Source: Cercis canadensis
Lineage: Eukaryota; Streptophyta; Magnoliopsida; Fabales; Fabaceae
Direction of reading: 5' to 3'
Assembly: GCA_003255065.1 (NCBI GenBank)
Contig: QAOA01004025.1
Span: 378,756-442,755 of the forward strand
DNA length: 64,000 nt
Positions within the stretch are counted from its first letter, which is position 1. The number at the start of each line of letters is the position of its first letter. The notes under the pieces are model-generated. The model had not been told where the DNA came from. It ran no database searches and saw only the letters and a list, made by a program, of their open reading frames with translations. A program made the position numbers and the translations under genes. This document shows, piece by piece, positions 21,931 through 33,895 of this stretch.

Positions 21931-24429
21931 TAAACCTCTCTTGAACTTTAGAAGAAAGCTATAACTTTATCCAATCAGTTAAGTTAAATCATAGTCAAAG
22001 AGAGTAAAAATAGTATAAAATGTCCACAATACCCACAGTTAACAACACTGAAATTCTGGCTGCCCTTTATTTTCTAAAATTATTTCAAAATTGCAACCGA
22101 AGTTTTTAATGCAAAATTCAATAATAACTGAGGGTATTATAATAATTTTATATAATTTTTCCTCCTTTCACTATGACTTAACGGTTGGATTAAGTTGTAA
22201 TAATTTTTTTGAAAGTTCATTCGAAGTATAGATTTCCAAAAAGAAGAAAATGTAATGTATACTATATGAAAACACATGAGAGAAAAGTATTTTACTCTAA
22301 CATTCAATTGTGCATTTCTCTCTTAATGGTCTTTATCTTCTTCCCATGTGATTCCCCAGATAAAGCGATAAGATCTCCAAACATCATAAATGGCAAAACT
22401 CAATAATAATTTGTATGGTTACCCATTTCATCTTCATCAATAACTGTCACAAGCATGCGTGTGGACCCCTAAATTACCATGCTTCGTGACAAGCACGTAT
22501 TGACTTGAACTTGGAAAAGGTCAATACAAGTTAATAGATAACTCTTGTTGATTACAATAATTTGAGATTCCTTTGCCTTTATTCTCAAGCTAAAGGTAAG
22601 ATAAGAGTAAAGTTAGTTCAATACATCTTATTTTTGGAGTAAATTCAAACTAATCAAATCTATGTCATCCTGCAAATTAACTTGAATCCCATACCATGAG
22701 TTATTGTGTGTAATTGCACTGTCATTGTATTTGAGTTTAGAAACAATTCTAAGGTCTAGAAAAGTTTAATCAAAATTAATAATACACCATCCCTTACTCT
22801 TTGCTTCAAATTAATTCTGTATCTATTTAGAAGATAATTGTATTCTACGCTTGAGTAATTACAAAGTAAAATTATGTTACTTAAAATTTACATTTTTAAA
22901 AAGCTTTTGAGAATTTAATAGACGTGTTTGTCAACTATTCAATTTTTAAAGAGGTATTTGGGACACACCATATTTTATGATTCCTTGGAATCTCACGGCA
23001 AGGTATTCTCTAGTTTCATTACACAATTAAAAATAATCAAACAACCTGTGGTCAAATAATACTGAAGTCGTTCTTCGAATTTATAATTTTTTTGTTTCAA
23101 CCCAAAACCTTAGCCAAATTAACAAAAGACAAAAAAATTGTGTAATGTACTTACTCCACATCTAAATGCCTTTTATATAATACATGTCTCTAACTGTAGA
23201 ATGTAAGATTCCCAAGTTCTTGTTAGAGTTGAAAATAAGCCGAGCTAAGACCTCGCTTGGCTTAGTACGTTCATAATTTGCTCTGCGCATAGTTTAGCTT
23301 AAGCTTGAGTGTGTCGATTTGTTTGTCACAAGCTTGGCTCAAGTTATGCTTTTGAGCTACTGCATGTATTGGAAAAGAAACTTGGGTAGCATCAATTGAC
23401 TACATACAAAGGGGGGGAAAAAATTGAGTAAGGACATCTATGATAAAAGATAAAAGATTTCAATGACTAACGATATATAACTTGGACTGAAAGTTAAAGC
23501 CAATAATACTAACTACCTATATCTAGTGGCACATTCTCTTGTCATTGGACTATTTTGTTTTAATGTCTAACATATTTAATTTTAATAAATATAATTAAAT
23601 GTCATATATATTATATTAGATGCCTAAGAAGGTCCAATTCATCTACAATGTGACTTATATGATGGATGCCACATTATCTCTTAATTCAACGGTTGGATCG
23701 ATAAAATTTACATTCTACAATAAGTAATTCAATAATATAAGTGTTCAAATATCGTGTATACAGTATTTTGTCCAAAAAAATGTCTTATAAGTCACACCCA
23801 GGGCAATTGATTTGTCATAAAATGTCAGGTTTATTGAGTAAGTAGTCAGCATGCATAATATAAGTTGCTGATAAAAGCATGCCTTGAACAGCAAAACTGA
23901 TAGCTGGTGGCGCAAGCTGGGTTGGAATGTGACATTGACATAATTAACAGTCTGTGAAATTTCCGGAGATTGAGTAATGCAGGAATAGTTATTATGGGAT
24001 TTTTACTAGAGAAAAAAATATTATATATGAAGGTAAATTGTTGGTAAAACAAGCTCATTTTATAAGTAACGCTATTTAGTCGGAGAAAAATCTATAAAAA
24101 TTGTTAGAATTTATATGAGATTATTAGATGAAATAAAATGGTAAGAATCATATATTTATGAAATAATGGTAATAAATTTACATTATTCTCGTAACAAAAT
24201 TATGGCTATCTAGCATTTTCCTCATTTTCTTTTTGTTCCCTAAAGAAATCACAACAGAGAATAGCTTTGCGTCTTTAAACTCCCATCCCACTCAATGCCA
24301 AACTTTGATGATGGAAAACTCCCATAAACTATTTAGGTATTCTAAGTTAGATCCTCAACTAGTTGGTTGTATACCATGTAGCTCTTGATGCCACAATAGT
24401 TTTTTATTTATTTTTATTTTCAGTAAGTT

Positions 24430-24652
24430 AAATAGCTAGGTGATACTTAGGCTAGCTTGCACCTTGGATATGTTATTTATCCAGTCCAGTCAAAGTTAAG
24501 GCATTCTTACAAGGATTTGGGGATCTACAAGGAAAGTTCTAGGAGCCTAACACCAATAAATTGGCCTAGGTAGGAATTGAACTAGTGATCGTGATCCGAA
24601 CTTTATATTATATACTCTTCTCCACTACTAGGTCAACTCTTGGACTAAAATA
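24430..24652 (-). mobile_element. Probable tRNA-derived SINE
   Basis: On the minus strand, an A-box-like TGACCTAGTAGTGGAGAAG and a B-box-like TAGTTCAATTCCTACCTAGG sit at tRNA-like spacing, followed by a unique tail through TTAACTTTGACTGGACTGG. This is the standard build of a plant SINE head; it is not a functional tRNA because no cloverleaf can be drawn. Confidence 0.45.
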
Positions 24653-25264
24653 TTTTAGAATATTACTATCTGTAATTCGTTAGCCTCAAAAATTTTAGTT
24701 CAATCCGCACCTTACAATTTTAATTGAATCCACTTGAAACATATTTTGGACAGCTCATATTTAAAACTATGGCCTAGAAAATGTAAAATTTTGTGAACAA
24801 TTGTTGTGTGAATTGCATCTCTGACTCAAGTCAGAGAAATGATATTCTTAGACCTCTTTTAAGAGGTGTAACAGTGTATGAAAATTTGATCCGAGTAGAA
24901 AAGTTTTTATTGATCTAGAATGGGTCCCAGTTAAGTTTTGGCGAGTTCACTAAAACTTATACATTACCATGCATATGCAACATGTACAAGAACTTCAAAT
25001 ATTTAGAATAACTAGTTGTAAATATGTGCACGGTTAAAGTAAAAGGGAGAGAAGACTCATAAAATAAAATAAAAAAATAAACAAAAGAAGGAGCAAATTC
25101 AGTGGCTATAGGCAGTTTTACTCCCACAAAAAATAACTTTCTTTTATATATCAATATAATAATTACTCTTTAAGTCATCCAATTATTGCCAGGTGCTCTG
25201 CCACATTTAAATGCTTTTTTATTTCTTGGAGTGGACGTCCACCTTGTCGTGCATGGAGCTCAAC

Positions 25265-25272
25265 TATATAAG
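25265..25272 (+). promoter_or_regulatory. TATA box of the GH18-like gene
   Basis: TATATAAG about 100 bp upstream of the ATG at 25366, in the sequence AACTATATAAGTTC. No competing TATA is closer. Confidence 0.65.
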
Positions 25273-25365
25273 TTCATTGAGCGTTGGCCGTTCTTCACAC
25301 CAAACCCAGAAACCTAAAAGAAAATTTCCTTGAACCTTCCATTTCCAAACCTCTTCATTTTGATA

Positions 25366-26217
25366 ATGTCTACCTTTCGGCAGTACACCAGGGACGACTC
25401 ATTCACCGGTGTCGGCAATGTCCGCAAAATTGTTCCCTCTTTGAAGGAATACCAGATCGCTCTGGCGTTTGCTAGAGACTATGATGAGAATGATAATCCC
25501 ACCAATGGAAATTTCAAACCCTATTGGGATACAGATAAAGTCACTCCCTCCGCAATCATTCAGTTTAAGAAAGACAATCCGAATGTGGAAGTCAATGTCT
25601 TCATAAGCATTGGAGATCGTGATGCCAAGTTTCCTTTTAATCCTATTGACAAAGATTCATGGATCTCCAATGCAACCAAATCGATCAAAAGCATCATCAA
25701 AGATAATTTCCAACGTGTGAAAGACATAATTGGCATTGGCATTGACGTTTACTATGAGCACATTGAAGATGAAGACGAGTTTGCCTTTTGTGTGGGGCAG
25801 CTTATAAAGAAACTGAGGGAAGCTCAAGTAATCAGTGTGGCTTCCATAGCTCCATCTTTTAATCTCCAGACACATTACTTCAAATTGTACAAGAAATACA
25901 GCGACTTCATTGATTTGGTTGATTACCAATTCTACAATGAAGTGGACCCTATACCCAATCCTGCAAGCTTGATTGGGCGCTATGAACTCATATCCAGCAA
26001 GTTTTACCCCAAAGAAAAGCTCTTGGCTGGGTATAGCTCTGTAAGGAAGGACTGGGCTAAGCTTGCACCAATCGTGTTCTTTCTTGGCGGCAGCTTGCTT
26101 TTGGTAACCAGGCTAACTCACGGTGCTTCCATTTGGGACATTGAGTTGCTAGCCTCCGGTTGGGGGCTGTTGCCCTTTGGAGTTGCGTTGGCTCGTGAGC
26201 TACCGCAATCAAATTAA
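25366..26217 (+). CDS. GH18 chitinase-like protein (narbonin / RuBisCO-associated type)
   Basis: A single-exon gene of 283 aa starting MSTFRQYTRDDSF, with no signal peptide, so probably cytosolic. The fold markers of the plant chitinase-2-like/narbonin branch of GH18 are visible: VNVFISIG (about residues 77-83), the beta-4 region GIGIDVYYEHIE (123-134) and DLVDYQFYN (183-191). In active GH18 enzymes the motif is DGxDxDxE. Here the final Glu131 and Asp127 remain, but the first Asp is Ile and the third is Tyr, so normal chitinase action is doubtful. Relatives include narbonin (seed storage) and soybean RuBisCO-associated protein, both non-enzymatic. The frame stays open upstream to 25330 only by way of a TTG; the ATG at 25366 matches the family start. 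Ligand-binding or storage roles are inference. Confidence 0.85.
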   Translation: MSTFRQYTRDDSFTGVGNVRKIVPSLKEYQIALAFARDYDENDNPTNGNFKPYWDTDKVTPSAIIQFKKDNPNVEVNVFISIGDRDAKFPFNPIDKDSWISNATKSIKSIIKDNFQRVKDIIGIGIDVYYEHIEDEDEFAFCVGQLIKKLREAQVISVASIAPSFNLQTHYFKLYKKYSDFIDLVDYQFYNEVDPIPNPASLIGRYELISSKFYPKEKLLAGYSSVRKDWAKLAPIVFFLGGSLLLVTRLTHGASIWDIELLASGWGLLPFGVALARELPQSN

Positions 26218-27639
26218 GGTTTCCTTGTCAAAAAGAAGACGAAATTTCGCAGGTCATAGACTGGTGAATAATGATATCTACTCCATGGCATGTGTGTGCT
26301 GAATATACTATGTATCCCTGCCATGCTAAGCTAATCTGCCATCTATTATTAGGTAAATAAGACTTGTGTTTTTATACTGGTTAATTAGTATGTAAAATCC
26401 ATATAAAGAAGACTTCAAGTTCATTTGCTTGTATGGTAGACATTGAATCCCAGCCATGCTAAGCAAGTATGTGATTTCGTACATGGTGGTGTTATAGTAA
26501 CAGTAAGTGGTATATCTAAAAATTTCATGTTCATTTGTTTGGAGTGCCTGCTAGCTATGAGTAAAATCATGACTACGCTCGTGGTAGTTTTTTAGGAAAA
26601 ATTAGGTAGGCTCCACTTTGAGGTTAATTTGACAAAGTTACACATATCTCTTTTTTGTTTAAAAATTATATGCAGAGGTCTCCGTATTAGTATAACAGAA
26701 GGGAAAGTGGTATCATGTTAAAATTTAATATAACAGAAGTTTGTAAAATTTATTATATAACAAAATGGCAATATGTTATCTAAAAATTTAAAATAAAATA
26801 TTTTTGTGTGATTTTGTAATTGTTCCTCATTTTCACACTAAGACTTTCAATTTTATAATATTGATAGTAAATAAAATAAATAATGTAAAGAGAAATGATA
26901 ATTGCACACTTCACATAAAAAGTGTAAAAAAATTGAGCAGTTTTAATTAGACCCAACTAAAGGTTAAGTAATAATTCTTACATGTAATGAAGAGAAATGA
27001 TTCTTACAAATTTAATGCATAAGTAGCATAACTCTTATAATTCAGATGAGTCCAGTCAAAATTCATATAATTTCATGTGTATATATGTGTAGTAGAGCTT
27101 TACATTTGTTGGCGGATAAACAATACTATTCTAATATAAGATCATGATAATATGGCTTTGAAGACGAATCTATGAAAGTTAACTAGGCCCAAATAAGCTG
27201 CAAAGTCTAATCCAATATATATATATATGTAGCCTGCCCCTATAAACAAAATATTACGCACGTGGGACTTGCATATACGTAGACCCAATTTAATGTGTTT
27301 TGAAGAGTAATACTCTTTATTTAACTAGTATATATAAGACTTCCTCCCATAACAAACAAGCGCCCACTACTAATTAAGTTTTGTAAAATGCACATACCTC
27401 CCAGAAAAGGGACTTTAGTTTCTTCTTTCAGATAGAAATTGGTTCCCTCAGGCAACTCTAAGAGGAAGGGTAATTCCTCCAATCTGCCACGCACGTCTGC
27501 TAATTCTGTGACAATATTGGGCACACGGCCAAGCACTGTTTCAAAATCACTAGGCCAAACCAGTTATGGAAAATCACACAAACACTGCTAAACAAGTTTC
27601 TTCTTGGCTCTCTAAATCTCGGTTCATCACAGCGTGTTA
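26218..27639. other. Intergenic, no gene seen
   Basis: Downstream of the GH18-like gene. AT-rich, with possible poly(A) signals (AATAATG near 26266, AATAAG near 26356) and a short (TA)n near 27218. A minus-strand open stretch near 27321-27536 has no recognisable motif. Confidence 0.5.
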
Positions 27640-28742
27640 CCCATGATCTGTGTTATCTCTCACTACGCAGTGACTATGAAGGCTATGTCCAACTTATAGT
27701 GTCCGACGGTTCAGGTTTTTCAGATTTCTCATATGCCTCATAACATACTATTGTTTTACATGTTCCTTCCATGAATCACAATTTATTATGTGTTACACAA
27801 CTGTGCGAGTTTAACCAAGTCTCAATGGACTTTTTTCCTACAAGTTTCTTGGTAGAGGATTTGAGTTCGGGGAAGACAGTCTTACGAAGAAAGAATAATG
27901 AGAACACTACCACCTTCCATAATCATCCTTCACCTTCACCTTCACATCTGCTTACGCCATTGTCTCCATTAAATTTTACTGCAGTAGCGTCTTTGGCATC
28001 CTTCTTCTCAAGTCTTTTGTTCAAAATAATATGTAATTAGAAATTTTCTAGAAGTCGTCGAGATTCATGAGTGTAAGTTATGAGAGTCCTAAGAGTATAG
28101 GTTATTTATGTCACTGCTCCTCTAAGGATTTGAAATAATAGTAAGAGTTTAAGAGTCCCAATGTTCAATATAAATAGAATCTTGTGTTTTTGTGTTTAAA
28201 GGAGATTGAGAGACTCTTTATATATATTGAGTTCTATATTAAAAAAAAATGTTTAAAGCCTACCAAATTTTCTTACTGCTTTCAGTTGTTAATGAAGTAG
28301 CAACCTCTCTTCATTGGGTTCAAAAGCCATCTCCATAATTATCTTTCTCCCACTCATGCCACAACAGCAAAAGGCATCAACTATGTACCCTACCACTATT
28401 CATCACTCCGTCGCACATTAACAATTTTCGTATGTACCCTTGGAATTATTGTATGGAACCCCATCCCCTTTACTTCCATTAACAATTTTCGTCTCTTTGT
28501 TATTTTTGTTTCCCATTTCACAAAGCATGTCTGGTTGACCCAATTATTATAGATATGACTTAAAAAAAATTCGTCAATTTAAAGCTTTGGTTGAAAAGAA
28601 GTTTAATACTCCACTCAAAACTTTGTATTTGGAGGTGAATTTGTCAAGTTATACGCTCCTTTCCTTCCACTCATGGTATTTCTCACATAACCACTCCCAC
28701 CCACGCAACTACACAATTGTTTTATTACCAAACATGATGAGT

Positions 28743-28975
28743 GTTAGATATAAAATCATTTTTGGGCTTTCACTTAACAACTTAGGTTTTAGGGTGAGAT
28801 GATTTTTGACATGGTATCAAAGTCTTTTTAACCAAGCGGTCAAGAGATCAAATCCTTCCGACCCAGTTTCTCAACTAAATTGAAATTTTCAACACAAGGT
28901 ATAAGTGGGTCTGTGCTTTGTCAACGTTTCAAACCCAAAAGACTTTTGTTTGTAGGGGAGTATTAAATATAAAAT
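28743..28975 (+). repeat. Dispersed repeat family, copy 2
   Basis: GTTAGATATAAAATCATTTT ... ACATGGTATCAAAGTC ... ACCAAGCGGTCAAGAGATCA ... TTTCTCAACTAAATTGAAAT ... CAAACCCAAAAGACTTTTG. This copy has the clearest tRNA-like segment (AACCAAGCGGTCAAGAGATC). Confidence 0.65.
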
Positions 28976-29049
28976 CATTCATAGATCTTCACCTAACAAC
29001 TTAAGTTTGGCCTATTGCTTCCAACTGCTTAACATGGACAAGCCCTTTG

Positions 29050-29265
29050 AAACTGTATATAAAATCTTTTATGGGCTTTTACTTAGCATTTAAAGTTTTT
29101 AGGTTGAATTACTTCTTGACATGGTATCAAAGTCTCTTTGACCAAGCAGTTAGGAGATGGAACTCTTTTGCCCCTACTTTCTCAAATAAATTAAAATTTC
29201 AGTATAAGATGCAAGTGGGCATGTGTTTTGTCCACACTTCAAGCCCAAAAAGCTTTTGAGTGACA
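29050..29265 (+). repeat. Dispersed repeat family, copy 3
   Basis: Tandem neighbour of copy 2, with the same order of blocks: TATAAAATC, ACATGGTATCAAAGTC, ACCAAGCAGTTAGGAGATG, TTTCTCAAATAAATTAAA, CTTCAAGCCCAAAAAGCTTT. Confidence 0.65.
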
Positions 29266-29739
29266 GGAACCTTATTCAAACAATATTATCCTATGCCAAT
29301 ATGCGAATGTTTGGTTCCTTATGCTTTCCCTGCCTCACATCATATCTCCAAAACAAATTGAAATTTTAAACTCAAACCTTGCGTAGTGATCAATAAAATA
29401 TATAATTTCGAATTCCCATGATTTTGGATTCAACTAGGTTCCTCCTTATGTGTATGGTAGTAATGCTATGTGGAATTCAATTTGGAAGCTTTAGGTCCCT
29501 GCAAAGCTTTATCTTTATATTTTTTTGTGGCAAGCTTTCCACCATGTATAAGCATGCAATATAATTTACTGCAACATGGTGTTGCATTGTAAGATTAATT
29601 ATGTCGCTTTTGTGTCGGTTACAATCTTAAATGGAGCTCGATATTTTTACAATTGCCTTCAAGCTGTTATGGTGTTGTCCTGCTTCTGCTTCTCTCTTGG
29701 GTTGGTATGACAAAATAGGAAAGAGTTGTTGATGAATAA

Positions 29740-30010
29740 TATTCATGCACCTAAAATAGGTCTCATTTAAAGTTGGCTGCTGTCACTTTATGGGGTATTT
29801 AGTAATAGAGCATCTCTTGTGGACTCTATCAAGAGTAGTTTAAAATTCAAATTACTTTTACATTAGATAACTAGCTTATACGGTTATCATTTGTCTTAGG
29901 GTTTATTCTTTTACTCTTTCATTTATCTTGCATTTATCATGTATGTTTATAAATACACAATGATTATACATCAATAAACACTTTTCATTTTTCACAAATT
30001 TGTCTTCTTC
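29740..30010 (+). repeat. Possible copia LTR remnant
   Basis: Layout GGTTTATTCTTTTACTC ... TTTATAAATACACAATG ... CATCAATAAACACTTTTCA, typical of the TATA-to-polyadenylation part of a copia LTR. It lies just beyond the decayed copia remnants on the same strand and may be their 3' LTR. No partner LTR was identified. Confidence 0.35.
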
Positions 30011-30192
30011 TATATTTAGAAGGGAAGAAGTGATGCATTAACTAACATGTAACTATTTTTGCATTAACAACACAATATATATTTATCCCCTTCTTATAAC
30101 ATCCCAATTATTAATTTCCCTAGCTAGAATATACGGATCACACACTGACTCACATTGTAGTCTTCATAATTTGACTTACGAAAATTCTTCCA

Positions 30193-31707
30193 TCACATGT
30201 CTCTTTTATCTACCCTAACCTTGAGACCATATCTCATAAGAAGTCCAATTGAAAGGTTTGGTGAAACAGGATGACCTTCAACCACTTTGATATGATAATT
30301 CCATAAAACAGCACTTGCTACCATCTTCATTTCAGTCAGGCTCATGTCCTTGCCTAAACAAGTCCGTGGTCCTGCATTGAATGTTATGAACTTGTAAGAT
30401 GGGACATGTATTATAGCTCCATTGTTTGAAATCCATCTCTCTGGTTTGAATTCTAAGCAATCAGCTCCCCATACTTCTTCCAATCTTCCTACTGCATATA
30501 AAGAGTATAATACCATTGTATTTGAACTAATGTGATGTCCACTAGGAAGTATGTCGGATTTGATTGCACTCTTGTGGTTGAAAGGAATAGGAGGAAAAAG
30601 CCGTAATGCTTCACATATAGCTCCATGCAAATAAACAAGACTTTTAGCCTCTTCCACACCTAAAATCATTTGGTCTTTCCCTTCTTTACCTTCAAATTTT
30701 TCCTTGATCTCTTTAAGAATCTTAGCTTCCACTGATGGATGTGTGGCAACAAGCCAGAAGAACCAAGTAAGGCCTGAAGTTATGGTATCCCTACCTGCTA
30801 CAAGAAGATTGAATGCAGTGTCCCTTAGAAACTTGTCATCTACTACTTGCCCCTTCTTTTCTTCTTCCATGATTAAAGTTGTGAGCAAGTCAAGATGTGG
30901 CTCCTCCATTTCGTTCCCCTTAACGCATCTGCTTAGCTCATTGCGTCTTGATGTTATACATTCATGGAGGAAATTGTCAAGAGTTTTACGTGCTTCTGTC
31001 ATCCTCTTCTCTTGGCCTATTTGAAGCCATTTTTGCAGCTTCCAAAAGCACTTTGGGACAATGTGTCTATAGAACATTGTTTGTGACACTTGGTCAAAGG
31101 CCCTTCGATACACAAACTTTGGGAAATCAATGGTAAGGCAATTGGGATCGAATCCCATAACTATGGAGCAGATTGAATCGAAGGTGAACCTTCGAAAGAC
31201 ATCTTGTAAATTGACTTGCATTCCTCGTTCCTGCACTTGATCAAGCAAGGGAAGCAAGCAGCTCTTGACCTTCTTCTGAATGCTTCTCTCAAGTGACAAC
31301 TCGAAGTTCTTTTGTCTCAAAGATGAATGCATGCTTGCCCTACTACGCTTCCATTCATCTGCATCAGCAGCAAATATCCCATCTCCAAAAGCTTCAAAAA
31401 CCTCACGGAAATCGGGCCCTTTGTTGTAGTTACCAAAATTTTTGCTGAGAATGTGGTGCACATTCATGGGGTCACAAGTAACCACAAAGTTCATGTTGGT
31501 AAACCAGGGTCCTTTGAATTCCCTAGTACCACCACAAAGCTTCAAAATATGGGCTACATAATCATGAAAATTTGACAAGTTACGTAGAAGTTCTGGTAGC
31601 ATTCCAAATAAGGGCCAATTTGTGAGGTGGGTGTTTCTGTTTAGTCTCCAATGGCATAGAAAAAGGAAGCAAAAAATTGCTAATAGTATTTCTATGTAGC
31701 CAAGCAT
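30193..31707 (-). CDS. Cytochrome P450, CYP96A family (alkane hydroxylase MAH1-like)
   Basis: A single-exon 504-aa P450 on the minus strand with an N-terminal membrane anchor (ILLAIFCFLFLCHW, residues 7-20), so an ER enzyme. Signature motifs: oxygen-binding I helix AGRDT (304-308), ExxR as EALR (366-369), PERW (422-425) and haem loop FNAGPRTCLG with Cys450. The CYP86-clan features and overall sequence point to CYP96A. In Arabidopsis CYP96A15/MAH1 hydroxylates midchain carbons of wax alkanes to secondary alcohols and ketones; the substrate here is not provable. The frame is open upstream to 31947, but I place the start at 31707 (MLGYIEILL) because the 92%-identical paralogue begins there and a TATA box lies within the extension. 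All key residues are intact. Confidence 0.92.
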   Translation of the reverse strand: MLGYIEILLAIFCFLFLCHWRLNRNTHLTNWPLFGMLPELLRNLSNFHDYVAHILKLCGGTREFKGPWFTNMNFVVTCDPMNVHHILSKNFGNYNKGPDFREVFEAFGDGIFAADADEWKRSRASMHSSLRQKNFELSLERSIQKKVKSCLLPLLDQVQERGMQVNLQDVFRRFTFDSICSIVMGFDPNCLTIDFPKFVYRRAFDQVSQTMFYRHIVPKCFWKLQKWLQIGQEKRMTEARKTLDNFLHECITSRRNELSRCVKGNEMEEPHLDLLTTLIMEEEKKGQVVDDKFLRDTAFNLLVAGRDTITSGLTWFFWLVATHPSVEAKILKEIKEKFEGKEGKDQMILGVEEAKSLVYLHGAICEALRLFPPIPFNHKSAIKSDILPSGHHISSNTMVLYSLYAVGRLEEVWGADCLEFKPERWISNNGAIIHVPSYKFITFNAGPRTCLGKDMSLTEMKMVASAVLWNYHIKVVEGHPVSPNLSIGLLMRYGLKVRVDKRDM

Positions 31708-31782
31708 GGTGATGATAGGGTTAGAGAAGGTTTCAAATTCTTTTGTGTGTGGATAGATATTTTCTCGTGCATAGAGAGACAA

Positions 31783-31790
31783 ATATATAG
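31783..31790 (-). promoter_or_regulatory. TATA box of P450 copy A
   Basis: CTATATATTT on the minus strand, about 75 bp above the start codon at 31707. The same element is conserved at the paralogue (42264-42272). It rules out translation from the longer upstream open frame. Confidence 0.6.
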
Positions 31791-32994
31791 TGATTGCTAA
31801 ATATCTTGAAAATAAAAATCTATAATAATGAGTCCTATAGGGGATGGCCCTGAAATGAGTGATAATGCAGTTCATGTATCTGTGTTGAGGGGAAAAGATA
31901 TTGAGTGAGTGAGTGAGTGACCATACTAGAAAAGAATGTATCAGCAATAATGGACTGAAGACTGTGCTGTCATTGTGCTCTGTCTATTAATTATGAAAGT
32001 CGGCAGTAGAGAATCTTGTTACAAATTGACAGATATGACCCAATATGTAATTACGAATACAGTTGAGAGTTGGAAATAATAATCTTGATATTCAATTCAT
32101 TTCAAATCCCAAGGTACTATGATATTTTTTAAAGAGTCTTAAGGTGTACACCGGAGACTTCTGTCTTTTATTTTGTTATCTTTAGATAGATAGAGTTAGT
32201 CTTTCTATTTGTGGATAATGGAGAATAGAAATTTAAACTTGACAACTCAACTTTTTTAAGAGATCCTTTAATTAGCTGTTGTGTATGTGTGGTTTGTGTT
32301 GTGTGCTCTAGAGAACTTACAATGAACTTTGATGAATATGCTAAATAGAGTTAAAAAAAAAATTAAAATATGTAGTGATCAATCATTTAGCACATACTCA
32401 TCGCAGTACCTAACAGAGCTGAAAAAAAATCTCGTTTTGCATGAAAAATGAATGGGTTTTTCTAAGCTATCCCCACCAAAAGTCGCAGGGGTAAAGCTAC
32501 CCAACCTCTCCTTAGGGAGTTCAAAGCAAAATGAACTCTTGAATTTTGTACAATTGTAAAGATCTCAAATAATTAAATCGGCTTAGTATATGTCAAAATA
32601 ATTAGTTTCTTGGATCAATACAAGAGATATGATATAAAAAATATTAAAATATTAGTAAAAATAATTTTTTGATCTTATTAAACTCAAATATTTTTAATAC
32701 CAATTAACTCAGTTTTTCAAAACCTTTGCATTAGAACCAAAATAATTTGGAGATGGACTTTTCTTAAAAATTCCATCTCCAAATCCATTTGAAAATTTTG
32801 GCCGCTAGTGCATGGTGCTTAATTTCAAAGATGAAACAAGTATGTCTCAAAAAAATTTCTCGCATTTTTCCAGTTTGAGATGGATGTCCGTCTCAAAGTG
32901 CAGAATTAGAGAAATAATTATGTTCGTCTTAACATTCAATCTCAATTCCAGCGTGACTCCATTTTAGGAGGATAGCTCAGCAATTTATAGAAGA

Positions 32995-33205
32995 TACATG
33001 TCAAGAACCGATTTATCTCGAAAGCTTAAGTCACACATATCTTATATTAAAATTTTAATTTAATTGAGAAAGTGAGGGGCAGAGATCAATCTCCTCACCA
33101 ATTGATCAAAGAAGCTTTAATACTATGTTAAAAACTGATTTATCTCAAAAACTTAAAATTTTAGATGATGGCTCAAAAATTGTTTTATATCTACTAATAT
33201 ATACT
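32995..33205 (-). repeat. Dispersed repeat family, copy 4
   Basis: Minus-strand copy (TTTTAATTTAATTGAGAAAG ... GATCAATCTCCTCACCAATT ... TTTTATATCTACTAA). It predates the segmental duplication, as a corresponding copy lies at 43548-43810. Confidence 0.6.
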
Positions 33206-33599
33206 TTTGTAACTTCTATGTTGAATCAATATCATTGACTCCCCAAAACAATTTCTGCTATATACATTTGGGATAAGTTATATTAATGGCATGGACGTTG
33301 TTTAACATTCAAAAATTAAATAAAAAAGAAAAGTTATATCGGAGAATTTAAGCACCCATATTCATTTCAAGAAATTGTTTTAAATAAATTTAAATAGATA
33401 ATAGATTTAGACAATTTCTAAGAAACTTTGAGAACTTCCTATAAGTAAACACACTCTATTGATTTCAGAAATGCGACCCTTAAGCAATAAAACCATTAAG
33501 GCCAATGATGATGCTAGCTACTTGAAAAGCATAAGAAGAAATGTTCTGTGTTTTGCATATCTTCTCTACACATAAGACAACATCTAAATTTAACTAAAA

Positions 33600-33895
33600 T
33601 TACTTAAAATTTATATCTAGAACTTATTCATCCCAGAAGCTTAAGTTGTTATATGAAGACTCATAAATAGTTTTATATCTAATACACCCCTGCATACAAA
33701 AGTCCTTTAAGATCAAAATGTGGACAAGGAACAACCCTATTCATACCTTGTGCTGAAATTTACAATTAAAAGTAGGAGCAATAAGAATCGATCTCTTGAC
33801 TATTTGGTCAAAAAAGTTTTAATATTATGTCAAGAATTAATTCAACTCAAAAAGTTGTTAGATGAAGGCTCATAAATAATTTTATATCTAACAAT
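33600..33895 (-). repeat. Dispersed repeat family, copy 5
   Basis: Minus-strand copy: GATCGATCTCTTGACTATTTGGT ... GTCAAGAATTAATTCAACTC ... TTTTATATCTAAC. The matching position of duplication copy B (near 44200) lacks it or has lost it, so it is either a later insertion in A or a deletion in B. Confidence 0.55.

Larger units (their letters stand above)
18773..25264. other. Long intergenic region
   Basis: 6.5 kb with no recognised gene. Minor contents: an unrecognised frame (19431-19691), an LTR-like block (20640-21060), two SINE candidates (21665-21930 plus, 24430-24652 minus), and an AGCTTGGCTC/GAGCTAAG-rich stretch (23235-23360) resembling transposon terminal repeats. Text near 19758 (TGTGACAACCCGGGTTTACT) resembles the start of some plant LTRs, but no partner was found. 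Confidence 0.5.
27640..29420 (+). mobile_element. Decayed Ty1/copia remnants
   Basis: Scattered plus-strand pieces keep copia order: protease-to-GAG-pre-integrase text (HNLLCVTQLCEFNQVSMDFF near 27780-27840), an integrase-like scrap (FKALVEKKFNTPLKTLYLEV near 28580-28640) and a later integrase scrap (MRMFGSLCFPCLT near 29300-29335). They are separated by other repeats, including two copies of the dispersed family (28743, 29050). The element is heavily broken (many breaks) and clearly older than the copia element at 1779-6782. Confidence 0.7.

Noticed and set aside
25330-25365. Longer start for the GH18-like protein
   Set aside because: The upstream extension has only a TTG at its beginning; the first ATG is at 25366 and matches the usual family N-terminus.
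30704-31575. Plus-strand open frames across the P450 genes (also 41160-42058)
   Set aside because: They lie antisense to the P450 exons, are conserved only because the genes are duplicates, and show no motif of their own.
31708-31947. In-frame N-terminal extension of the first P450 (start at 31947)
   Set aside because: The paralogue begins at the equivalent of 31707, its upstream frame is closed, the membrane anchor normally starts at MLGYIEILL, and a TATA box lies inside the extension.
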